A stretch of 64,000 bases of DNA from Rhodopseudomonas telluris (GTDB lineage Bacteria; Pseudomonadota; Alphaproteobacteria; Rhizobiales; Xanthobacteraceae). The notes under the pieces are model-generated. The model saw only the letters and a program-made list of their open reading frames with translations. It was not told the origin of the DNA and did no database searches. Position numbers and translations under genes: made by a program. Below are positions 1 to 7,373 of the stretch, piece after piece. Positions within the stretch are counted from its first letter, which is position 1; the number at the start of each line of letters is the position of its first letter. The stretch lies in NCBI RefSeq assembly GCF_042432815.1, contig NZ_JBHLWM010000001.1:434001-498000 (forward strand), given 5' to 3'.

Positions 1-15
1 CAGAAAGCTCTGATC

Positions 16-294
16 GTGGCGCTGTCGCCCGACGATATCGCCAGGATCGACGCGCTGCTCGGAGACGATGCGGCGGAAACCGGCGCGCTGAAGGCGGTGC
101 GGCAAGCGCTTCCCGGACTGTCGCTCACGCAATGCGACGCGTCCGACATCGATGCGGAGCAGCCGTTCCGCGATTATCCGCGATTCAGCGTCTATCTGGT
201 CGACGGATCGAGTCATTGCTGGACCATCACCACCGACATCGCGCATGCGACCGGTCTGGTGGTGGTCCATCACAAGGCCGCAAGAGCGATCTGA
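16..294 (+). CDS. DUF6129-type small nif-associated protein
   Basis: A protein of about 92 residues of unknown function. The pattern 'YLVDGSSHCWTITTD...ATGLVVV' in its second half resembles the small DUF6129 proteins that accompany nif genes. The frame stays open to the window edge, so the start is uncertain: GTG at 16 gives MALSPDDIARID, which is a plausible N-terminus, but no clear ribosome site is visible and the real start may lie outside the window. It ends 15 bases before the SIR2-like gene, so the two are probably co-transcribed and form the tail of an upstream nif operon. Family assignment is from memory of the pattern. Confidence 0.6.
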   Translation: MALSPDDIARIDALLGDDAAETGALKAVRQALPGLSLTQCDASDIDAEQPFRDYPRFSVYLVDGSSHCWTITTDIAHATGLVVVHHKAARAI

Positions 295-309
295 CAGGGG
301 AGCATTATT

Positions 310-1224
310 ATGCCGGCACAAGCACTCGACGACATCGGCGCAGGCTTGATGCGCGGGCGGATCATCCCCTATCTCGGCGCCGCCTGTGTGGCGCTCGGCG
401 AAACCAGCAGCGTGCCGACCTCGCCGGTTGAGTTGGTGGCGCGGCTGACGGCGAAGACCACGGTGCCGCACAAGGTACGCAGCAATCTCACCGGCGCGGC
501 GCAGTACATCGAGAACTTCAAGCACCGCAAGACGCTGAGGACGATGATGGCCGAGGCGTTTGCCACGTCGCCCGAGGCTAACGCGTTGCATCGGATGCTG
601 GCGACTCTGCCGTCGCTGCCGCTGTTGGTCCATGCTTGGTACGACGACCTGCCGCAACGGGCCTTCGCCGGCCGCACGGACTGGGGCGTCGCGCAGGGGC
701 TCAGCCAGGCCGAAAACCATGGCCGCTGGGCCGGTTTCTATCGTGCCGATGGCAGCGAGCTCACCGAGCCCGAGCCGAGCATCGTTGCCGACGATCCTGT
801 CGCACTCGACATGCCGCTTTACGTACCGGTGCCGGACGAAGCGCGGGCCTGGGCGACGCTGCTGTATCAGCCGCTCGGATCGGTTCGTCCGGCCGCGAAT
901 TTTCTGGTGTCGGACAGCGACTTCGTCGAGGTTCTGACGGAAATCGACATCCAGACGCCGATCCCGCAGACGGTGCAGGAAATCCGACGTGACAGACATT
1001 TCCTGTTTCTCGGCTGTCGCTTTGACACGCAGCTCGATCGCGTGTTCGCGCGCCAGATCATGAAGCGCTCGTCGGCCCAGCATTGGGCGGTGCTGCCCGA
1101 CACGCCGACCCGTAACGAAGAGCGCTTCCTCGACGAGCAGAACATCCGCCGCATCGACTGGCCGCTGGTCAAATTCGTTGCCGCGCTGGCGGAGCAGCTC
1201 CAGAACCAGAAGCTGCCGGCCTAG
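310..1224 (+). CDS. SIR2-like protein next to nif
   Basis: A 304-residue protein of the SIR2-like (SIR2_2) group. The N-terminus has a glycine-rich segment (RIIPYLGAACVAL, residues about 18-30) like the NAD-binding start of SIR2 domains. The C-terminal part has FLFLGCRFDTQLDRVF (about 233-248), typical of the closing Rossmann strand in this group. The canonical sirtuin zinc-binding CxxC pairs are absent, so a protein deacylase role should not be assumed. AGGGGAG lies 7 bases before the ATG. Its place between a DUF6129 gene and the nifHDK promoter suggests a nitrogen-fixation-linked role, possibly NAD-related, but no substrate can be read from the sequence. Confidence 0.7.
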   Translation: MPAQALDDIGAGLMRGRIIPYLGAACVALGETSSVPTSPVELVARLTAKTTVPHKVRSNLTGAAQYIENFKHRKTLRTMMAEAFATSPEANALHRMLATLPSLPLLVHAWYDDLPQRAFAGRTDWGVAQGLSQAENHGRWAGFYRADGSELTEPEPSIVADDPVALDMPLYVPVPDEARAWATLLYQPLGSVRPAANFLVSDSDFVEVLTEIDIQTPIPQTVQEIRRDRHFLFLGCRFDTQLDRVFARQIMKRSSAQHWAVLPDTPTRNEERFLDEQNIRRIDWPLVKFVAALAEQLQNQKLPA

Positions 1225-1253
1225 GCCGCTTCATCCCCTGACACTGATCATCG

Positions 1254-1286
1254 ATGGCCGGGCTCGTCCCGGCCATTCGCGTTTTT
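1254..1286 (+). terminator. Hairpin plus T-tract after the SIR2-like gene
   Basis: ATGGCCGGG and CCCGGCCAT (1254-1262 and 1268-1276) pair around a 5-base loop, followed by TTTTT at 1282-1286. This looks like a rho-independent terminator separating the upstream genes from the nifHDK control region. The stem has the same sequence as one half of the Rhizobiales-type palindromic repeats found elsewhere in the window, so it may be a repeat half recruited as a terminator. Confidence 0.6.
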
Positions 1287-1489
1287 CTGATCGTCGCGAC
1301 GTCCGGGCGTGACGATGCGGCGCGAAGCGCCGCGCCGGCTTCCGATCCGCGCGACCGGACACGCGCCCCTGCGTCACGCCTCGCGCAAAAGACCTCGTCG
1401 CGCGGACTCCTGATACCGACGTTGGTGAGGACGGTTCGCAGATCGCGAAGTCGGGGAAATGTCCGTCTCGTTGTCGGCCGGTATCAGTT

Positions 1490-1505
1490 TGTTTTGTTTC
1501 TAACA
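1490..1505 (+). promoter_or_regulatory. NifA upstream activator site 1 for nifH
   Basis: TGT-N10-ACA (TGT at 1490-1492, ACA at 1503-1505), the established NifA binding consensus. It lies 136 bases upstream of the first base of the -24 element, a usual distance for an enhancer acting by DNA looping. Confidence 0.85.
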
Positions 1506-1539
1506 GCCTTACCCGCGGATGTCGTCCGCTCGGCCGCGA

Positions 1540-1555
1540 TGTCGGATTCTAAACA
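1540..1555 (+). promoter_or_regulatory. NifA upstream activator site 2 for nifH
   Basis: A second perfect TGT-N10-ACA (TGT 1540-1542, ACA 1553-1555), exactly 50 bases after the first. The spacing is close to five helical turns, so both sites face the same side of the DNA and could be bound cooperatively. It is 86 bases from the -24 element. Confidence 0.85.
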
Positions 1556-1625
1556 TCTACGTACATTTCACCTCGATGCTGACTATCCGCACGAAATTGC
1601 ACGCTTTTTCGAGCTGCGCTGCGAC

Positions 1626-1640
1626 TGGCACGGTCGTTGC
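1626..1640 (+). promoter_or_regulatory. Sigma54 (-24/-12) promoter of nifHDK
   Basis: TGGCAC-N5-TTGC, a perfect match to the RpoN consensus, followed by AAAA. It lies about 150 bases before the nifH start and downstream of two NifA sites. No other RpoN-type promoter was seen before nifQ, so this one is the likely source of the transcript covering nifH through nifQ. Confidence 0.92.
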
Positions 1641-1792
1641 AAAACAGGGATCAGCAAGGCGAGGCATCGTTGGCTGAGCGATCAAGCGAAGCGCAACGTC
1701 CGCATCTGAGCCGTGCGACGGTTCTGAACTGAATGAGGCTGCGCTGGTTCGCGCAAATCGATCAAGCGGCATTAGGTCAACGGAGAGAAAAC

Positions 1793-2689
1793 ATGGCACT
1801 TCGGCAAATCGCATTTTACGGCAAGGGCGGCATCGGCAAGTCCACTACCTCGCAGAACACTCTGGCCGCTCTGGTCGAGATGGGTCAGAAGATCCTGATC
1901 GTCGGCTGCGACCCCAAGGCGGACTCCACCCGCCTGATCCTCAACACCAAGATGCAGGACACGGTGCTGAGCCTCGCCGCGGAAGCGGGTTCGGTCGAGG
2001 ACCTCGAACTCGAAGACGTGATGAAGGTCGGCTACAAGGGCATCAAGTGCACCGAAGCCGGTGGTCCCGAGCCGGGCGTCGGCTGCGCCGGCCGCGGCGT
2101 CATCACCGCGATCAACTTCCTCGAAGAGAACGGCGCCTATGAGGACGTCGACTACGTCTCCTACGACGTGCTCGGCGACGTGGTGTGCGGCGGCTTCGCG
2201 ATGCCGATCCGCGAGAACAAGGCCCAGGAAATCTATATCGTGATGTCCGGCGAGATGATGGCGCTGTATGCCGCCAACAATATCGCCAAGGGCATTCTGA
2301 AGTACGCCTCGTCGGGCGGCGTCCGCCTCGGCGGCCTGATCTGCAACGAGCGCCAGACCGACCGCGAGCTCGACCTCGCCGAAGCGCTGGCCAAGCGCCT
2401 GAACTCCAAGCTGATCCACTTCGTGCCGCGCGACAACATCGTGCAGCACGCCGAGCTGCGCCGTCAGACCGTGATTCAGTACGCGCCCGACAGCCAGCAG
2501 GCCAAGGAATATCGCGAGCTGGCCACCAAGGTGCACGCCAACTGCGGCAACGGCACGATCCCGACCCCGATCACCATGGAAGAGCTCGAAGAGATGCTGC
2601 TCGACTTCGGCATCATGAAGACCGACGAGCAGGCGCTCGCCGAACTGCAGGCCAAGGAAGCCGCCAAGGCGGCCGCCGCGTCCGCCTGA
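1793..2689 (+). CDS. nifH: Nitrogenase iron protein (dinitrogenase reductase)
   Basis: 298 residues. This homodimeric Fe protein carries electrons, coupled to MgATP hydrolysis, from ferredoxin or flavodoxin to the MoFe protein, and it is also needed for cofactor maturation. The P-loop GKGGIGKST sits at residues 10-18. Cys98 and Cys132 are the ligands of the shared [4Fe-4S] cluster. Arg101 in GCAGRGV is the known ADP-ribosylation site of the DraT/DraG switch in purple bacteria. I chose the ATG at 1793, preceded by GGAGAG, because MALRQIAFYGKGG is the family N-terminus; the in-frame ATG at 1733 would add 20 unrelated residues. The alanine-rich C-terminal tail is typical of alphaproteobacteria. 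Confidence 0.99.
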   Translation: MALRQIAFYGKGGIGKSTTSQNTLAALVEMGQKILIVGCDPKADSTRLILNTKMQDTVLSLAAEAGSVEDLELEDVMKVGYKGIKCTEAGGPEPGVGCAGRGVITAINFLEENGAYEDVDYVSYDVLGDVVCGGFAMPIRENKAQEIYIVMSGEMMALYAANNIAKGILKYASSGGVRLGGLICNERQTDRELDLAEALAKRLNSKLIHFVPRDNIVQHAELRRQTVIQYAPDSQQAKEYRELATKVHANCGNGTIPTPITMEELEEMLLDFGIMKTDEQALAELQAKEAAKAAAASA

Positions 2690-2703
2690 TCCCATGAGCC
2701 GGG

Positions 2704-2724
2704 CCGGCCGCCTCGCGCGGCCGG
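2704..2724 (+). promoter_or_regulatory. Intercistronic hairpin nifH-nifD
   Basis: CCGGCCGC (2704-2711) pairs with GCGGCCGG (2717-2724) around 5 bases. No T-tract follows, so it is unlikely to stop all transcription. In other diazotrophs a stem-loop here protects nifH mRNA and favours excess Fe protein over MoFe protein; that role is inferred for this site. Confidence 0.6.
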
Positions 2725-2755
2725 TCCCCGGCGGCCCCAGATACGAGGAACAACG

Positions 2756-4219
2756 ATGAGCACCGCAGTCGCAGAATCCCCCGCGGACATCAAGGAACGT
2801 AACAAGAAGCTGATCGGCGAAGTCCTGGAGGCCTATCCGGACAAGTCGGCCAAGCGTCGCGCCAAGCATCTCAATACTTACGAGGCCGAGAAGGCCGAGT
2901 GCTCGGTCAAGTCGAACATCAAGTCGATCCCGGGTGTGATGACGATCCGTGGCTGCGCCTACGCCGGTTCGAAGGGCGTGGTGTGGGGCCCGATCAAGGA
3001 CATGGTCCACATCAGCCACGGCCCGGTCGGCTGCGGCCAGTATTCCTGGGGCTCGCGCCGCAACTACTACAAGGGCAATACCGGCATCGACACCTTCGGT
3101 ACGATGCAGTTCACGTCCGACTTCCAGGAGAAGGACATCGTCTTCGGTGGCGACAAGAAGCTCGGCAAGATCATCGACGAGATCCAGGAGCTGTTCCCGC
3201 TGAACCGCGGCATCTCGGTGCAGTCGGAATGCCCGATCGGTCTGATCGGTGACGACATCGAGGCGGTCTCCAAGGCCAAGTCGAAGCAGTATGACGGCAA
3301 GCCGATCATTCCGGTGCGCTGCGAAGGCTTCCGCGGCGTGTCGCAGTCGCTCGGCCACCACATCGCCAACGACGTGATCCGCGACTGGGTGTTCGACAAG
3401 ACCGCCGACAAGATCGCCGCGTTCGAATCCACCCCCTACGACGTCGCGATCATCGGCGACTACAACATCGGTGGCGACGCCTGGGCCTCGCGCATCCTGC
3501 TCGAGGAAATGGGCCTCCGCGTCATCGCGCAGTGGTCCGGCGACGGCACCATCGCCGAGCTTGAAAACACCCCGAAGGCGAAGCTGAACATTCTGCACTG
3601 CTACCGCTCGATGAACTACATCACGCGGCACATGGAAGAGAAGTTCGGGATCCCGTGGGTCGAGTACAACTTCTTCGGTCCGACCAAGATCGAAGCCTCG
3701 CTGCGCGAGATCGCGTCGAAGTTCGACGACAAGATCAAGGAAGGCGCCGAGCGCGTCATCGCCAAGTACAAGCCGCGGATGCAGGCGATCGTCGATCGCT
3801 ATCGCCCGCGCCTCGAAGGCAAGAAGGTCATGCTCTATGTCGGCGGCCTGCGTCCGCGCCACGTCATCGGCGCCTACGAAGACCTCGGCATGGAAGTGGT
3901 CGGTACCGGCTACGAATTCGGCCACAACGACGATTATCAGCGCACCACGCATTACGTCAAAGACGGCACGCTGATCTACGACGACGTCACCGGCTACGAA
4001 TTCGAGAAGTTCGTCGAGAAGGTCCGGCCCGATCTGGTCGGCTCCGGCATCAAGGAAAAGTACATCTTCCAGAAGATGGGTGTGCCGTTCCGCCAGATGC
4101 ACTCCTGGGACTATTCCGGCCCGTATCACGGCTATGACGGCTTCGCCATCTTCGCCCGCGACATGGACATCGCCATCAACGCTCCGATCTGGAAGCTTAC
4201 CAAAGCCCCCTGGAGCTGA
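2756..4219 (+). CDS. nifD: Nitrogenase molybdenum-iron protein alpha chain
   Basis: 487 residues. This is the alpha subunit of the MoFe protein and holds FeMo-cofactor, the site of N2 reduction. P-cluster ligands Cys67 (RGCAYAG), Cys93 (GPVGCGQYSW) and a third Cys in QSECPIG near residue 159 are present. The FeMo-co cysteine lies in LHCYRSMNY and the cofactor histidine in QMHSWDYSGPYHG. The length is normal for the Mo enzyme. The operon position 66 bases after nifH, and the lack of a delta-subunit (G) gene between D and K, rule out vnf or anf systems. Confidence 0.99.
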   Translation: MSTAVAESPADIKERNKKLIGEVLEAYPDKSAKRRAKHLNTYEAEKAECSVKSNIKSIPGVMTIRGCAYAGSKGVVWGPIKDMVHISHGPVGCGQYSWGSRRNYYKGNTGIDTFGTMQFTSDFQEKDIVFGGDKKLGKIIDEIQELFPLNRGISVQSECPIGLIGDDIEAVSKAKSKQYDGKPIIPVRCEGFRGVSQSLGHHIANDVIRDWVFDKTADKIAAFESTPYDVAIIGDYNIGGDAWASRILLEEMGLRVIAQWSGDGTIAELENTPKAKLNILHCYRSMNYITRHMEEKFGIPWVEYNFFGPTKIEASLREIASKFDDKIKEGAERVIAKYKPRMQAIVDRYRPRLEGKKVMLYVGGLRPRHVIGAYEDLGMEVVGTGYEFGHNDDYQRTTHYVKDGTLIYDDVTGYEFEKFVEKVRPDLVGSGIKEKYIFQKMGVPFRQMHSWDYSGPYHGYDGFAIFARDMDIAINAPIWKLTKAPWS

Positions 4220-4236
4220 GCCCACTCGTCACGCGG

Positions 4237-4261
4237 GCTTCCGGTGCGATCCACCGGAAGC
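4237..4261 (+). promoter_or_regulatory. Intercistronic hairpin nifD-nifK
   Basis: A perfect 10-base stem: GCTTCCGGTG (4237-4246) with CACCGGAAGC (4252-4261), loop CGATC. There is no T-tract. It begins 18 bases after the nifD stop and ends 36 bases before nifK. It may stabilise or process the mRNA. NifD and NifK are needed 1:1, so attenuation would be surprising. Confidence 0.55.
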
Positions 4262-4297
4262 GCCGTGTCCCCGAATTCCTTGGGAAAGAACATCACC

Positions 4298-5857
4298 ATG
4301 ACCGAGACCGCAGAAAAGATCCGGGATCACTTCGATCTCTTCCATCAGCCCGAATACGCGGACATGATGGACAACAAGCGCAAGCAGTTCGAAAACTCCG
4401 TCGGCGAAGCCGAAGTCGCGCGGGTGTCGGATTGGACCAAGACCAAGGAATATCAGGAGAAGAACTTCGCTCGTGAAGCCCTGGTCATCAATCCGGCCAA
4501 GGCCTGCCAGCCGCTCGGCGCGGTGTTCGCCGCGGTCGGCTTCGAGAAGACGCTGCCGTTCGTGCACGGCTCGCAGGGCTGCGTCGCTTATTATCGCAGC
4601 CACTTCTCGCGCCACTTCAAGGAGCCGACCTCCTGCGTCTCGTCGTCGATGACGGAAGACGCCGCGGTGTTCGGCGGCCTCAACAACATGATCGACGGCC
4701 TGGCCAACGCCTATGCGCTGTACAAGCCGAAGATGATCGCGGTCTCGACCACCTGTATGGCCGAAGTGATCGGCGACGACCTCAACGCGTTCATCAAGAA
4801 CGCCAAGGAGAAGGGCTCGGTCCCGCAGGACTTCGACGTCACCTACGCCCACACCCCGGCCTTCGTCGGCAGCCACACCACCGGCTACGACAACGTCATG
4901 AAGGGCATTGTGGAGCACTTCTGGGACGGCAAGTCCGGCACGGTCGAGAAGCTCGAGCGCAAGCCCAACGAGTCGATCAACTTCCTCGGCGGCTTCGACG
5001 GCAACACCGTCGGCAACATCCGCGAGATCAAGCGCATCTTCGACCTGATGGGCATCGACTACACGATCTTCGGCGACAACAGCGACGTCTGGGATACCCC
5101 GGCCGACGGTGAGTTCCGGATGTACGACGGCGGCACCACGCTGGAGGAAGCCGCCAACGCCATCCACGCCAAGGCGACCATCTCGATGCAGGAGTTCTGC
5201 ACCGAGAAGACCCTGGCGACGATCGAGGCGCACGGCCAGGAAGTGGTCGCGTTCAACTCCCCGATCGGCATCTCAGGCACCGACCGCTTCCTGCAGGCGG
5301 TCTCGCGGATCACCGGCAAGGCGATCCCCGAGGCGCTGACCAAGGAGCGCGGCCGCCTGGTCGACGCGATCGGCGACTCCTCGGCGCACATTCACGGCAA
5401 GAAGTTCGCGATCTACGGCGATCCGGACCTCTGCTACGGCGTCGCGGAGTTCATTCTCGAACTCGGCGGTGAGCCGACCCACATCCTGGCGACCAACGGC
5501 AACAAGAGCTGGGAAGCCAAGGTGCAGGCGCTGCTCGACAGCTCGCCGTTCGGCAAGAACTGCAAGGTCTACGCCGGCAAGGATCTCTGGCACCTGCGTT
5601 CGCTGCTGTTCACCGAGCCGGTCGATTTCCTGATCGGCAACACCTACGGCAAGTATCTCGAGCGCGACACCGGCACGCCGCTGATCCGCATGGGCTTCCC
5701 GGTGTTCGATCGCCACCATCATCATCGCTCGCCGATCTGGGGCTATCAGGGCACGATGAATGTCCTGGTCAAGATCCTCGACAAGATCTTCGACGAGATG
5801 GACAAGGCGACCAACATCGCCGGCAAGACCGACCTGAGCTTCGACATCATCCGCTGA
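4298..5857 (+). CDS. nifK: Nitrogenase molybdenum-iron protein beta chain
   Basis: 519 residues. The beta subunit of the MoFe alpha2beta2 tetramer shares the P-cluster with NifD. Cysteines in KACQPLGA, GSQGCVAYYRSHF and PTSCVSSSMTEDAAVFGG match the P-cluster and neighbouring positions of the family. The start is the ATG at 4298 (MTETAEKIRDHF); GGGAAAG lies just upstream, and an earlier in-frame ATG at 4244 falls inside the hairpin region. A run of histidines (DRHHHHRSPIWGY) near the C-terminus is a normal family feature. Third gene of the nifHDK transcript. Confidence 0.99.
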   Translation: MTETAEKIRDHFDLFHQPEYADMMDNKRKQFENSVGEAEVARVSDWTKTKEYQEKNFAREALVINPAKACQPLGAVFAAVGFEKTLPFVHGSQGCVAYYRSHFSRHFKEPTSCVSSSMTEDAAVFGGLNNMIDGLANAYALYKPKMIAVSTTCMAEVIGDDLNAFIKNAKEKGSVPQDFDVTYAHTPAFVGSHTTGYDNVMKGIVEHFWDGKSGTVEKLERKPNESINFLGGFDGNTVGNIREIKRIFDLMGIDYTIFGDNSDVWDTPADGEFRMYDGGTTLEEAANAIHAKATISMQEFCTEKTLATIEAHGQEVVAFNSPIGISGTDRFLQAVSRITGKAIPEALTKERGRLVDAIGDSSAHIHGKKFAIYGDPDLCYGVAEFILELGGEPTHILATNGNKSWEAKVQALLDSSPFGKNCKVYAGKDLWHLRSLLFTEPVDFLIGNTYGKYLERDTGTPLIRMGFPVFDRHHHHRSPIWGYQGTMNVLVKILDKIFDEMDKATNIAGKTDLSFDIIR

Positions 5858-5896
5858 TGCCGCAGCTTCGGAGAACCTGATCCATAGGAGTGTCGC

Positions 5897-7363
5897 ATGA
5901 GCCGGCTCGCAGACAAGATTCAAGACGTCTTCAACGAGCCCGGCTGTGCGGCCAATCAGGTCAAGTCCGACAAACAACGCAAGAAGGGTTGCAGCAAACC
6001 GCTGCAGCCGGGAGGCGCAGCCGGCGGCTGCGCCTTCGACGGCGCCAAGATCGCGCTGCAGCCGATCGTCGACGTCGCGCATCTGGTGCATGGCCCGATC
6101 GCCTGCGAAGGCTCGTCCTGGGACAATCGCGGCACCAAATCGTCCGGCTCGAAGCTGTATCGCACCGGCTTCACCACCGATATGGGCGAAAACGACGTCA
6201 TCTTCGGCGGCGAGAAGCGGCTGTTCCGATCGATCAAGGAAATCATCGAGAAGTACGATCCGCCGGCGGTCTTCGTGTATCAGACCTGCGTGCCGGCGAT
6301 GATGGGCGACGATATCGTCGCCGTCTGCAAGGTGGCGGCTGAAAAGTTCGGCAAGCCCTGCGTCCCGATCATCTCGCCGGGCTTCGTCGGCCCGAAGAAT
6401 CTCGGCAACAAGCTCGCTGGCGAGGCGATGCTGGACTACGTGATCGGCACCCAGGAGCCGGAATTCACGACTCCGTATGACATCAACATCATCGGCGAAT
6501 ACAATGTCGCCGGCGAATTGTGGCAGGTGAAGCCGCTGCTCGACGAGCTCGGCATCCGGATCCTGTCCTGCCTGTCGGGCGACGCGCGCTATCACGAGGT
6601 CGCGCAGTCGCACCGCGCCCGCGCCGCCATGATGGTGTGCTCCACCGCGATGATCAACGTCGCGCGCAAGATGGAAGAGCGCTACGGCATTCCGTATTTC
6701 GAAGGCTCGTTCTACGGCATCAGCGACACCTCAGAATCGCTGCGTCAGATCGCGCGGCTGCTGATCGCCCGCGGTGCCGATGCCGAGCTGATGGACCGCG
6801 TCGAGGCGCTGATCGCACGCGAGGAGGCAAAGGCCTTTGCAGCCATCAAGGCTTACACGTCGCGGCTCGAAGGCAAGAAGGTGCTGCTGATCACCGGCGG
6901 TGTGAAGTCGTGGTCGGTGGTGGCAGCGCTGCAGGAGGCCGGGCTGACGATCGTCGGCACCAGCGTCAAGAAGTCGACCAAGGAGGACAAGGAGCGGCTC
7001 AAGGAGATGAGCCCCGACGTCCACCAGATCGACGATCTGCGCCCGCGCGAAATGTACAAGATGCTCAAGGACGCGCAGGCGGACATTATGCTGTCGGGCG
7101 GCCGCTCGCAATTCGTCGCGTTGAAGGCGCGGATGCCCTGGATGGATATCAACCAGGAGCGCAGCTACGCCTATTGCGGCTATGTCGGCATCGTCGAGAT
7201 GGTACGTCAGATCGACAAGGCGCTGTCGAACCCGATCTGGGCGCAGGTGCGCTCGGCGCCGCCTTGGGGCGAAGTCACCTGGGAGCAGCGTGCCGACGCC
7301 GCCAATGCGGTCGACGACCGGAAGCGCGCGATCTTCGGGCCGCGCTCCGCGCGGGTCGCGTGA
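5897..7363 (+). CDS. nifE: FeMo-cofactor scaffold protein NifE
   Basis: 488 residues. With NifN it forms the NifEN scaffold on which the NifB-derived iron-sulfur precursor becomes FeMo-cofactor by addition of Mo and homocitrate. NifD-like cysteines are visible in PGCAANQ, KKGCSKPLQPG, GGCAFDG, GPIACEGSSWDN and QTCVPAMMGDD. It starts 39 bases after nifK behind a TAGGAGTG ribosome site. It abuts nifN closely, so translational coupling is likely. Confidence 0.98.
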   Translation: MSRLADKIQDVFNEPGCAANQVKSDKQRKKGCSKPLQPGGAAGGCAFDGAKIALQPIVDVAHLVHGPIACEGSSWDNRGTKSSGSKLYRTGFTTDMGENDVIFGGEKRLFRSIKEIIEKYDPPAVFVYQTCVPAMMGDDIVAVCKVAAEKFGKPCVPIISPGFVGPKNLGNKLAGEAMLDYVIGTQEPEFTTPYDINIIGEYNVAGELWQVKPLLDELGIRILSCLSGDARYHEVAQSHRARAAMMVCSTAMINVARKMEERYGIPYFEGSFYGISDTSESLRQIARLLIARGADAELMDRVEALIAREEAKAFAAIKAYTSRLEGKKVLLITGGVKSWSVVAALQEAGLTIVGTSVKKSTKEDKERLKEMSPDVHQIDDLRPREMYKMLKDAQADIMLSGGRSQFVALKARMPWMDINQERSYAYCGYVGIVEMVRQIDKALSNPIWAQVRSAPPWGEVTWEQRADAANAVDDRKRAIFGPRSARVA

Positions 7364-7373
7364 GGAGGCGGCG

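Larger units (their letters stand above)
1225..1792. other. 568-base nifH upstream control region
   Basis: No convincing gene is seen here. The stretch holds the terminator-like hairpin at 1254-1286, two NifA upstream activator sites (1490-1505 and 1540-1555), a sigma54 promoter (1626-1640) and a leader of about 140 bases before nifH. Positions 1290-1480 show nothing I can interpret. Confidence 0.75.

Noticed and set aside
1772..4225. A very long open frame on the minus strand opposite nifH and nifD
   Set aside because: It mirrors the third-codon GC bias of nifH and nifD, has no family resemblance and no ribosome site; similar mirrors occur opposite fixBC, degP and others.
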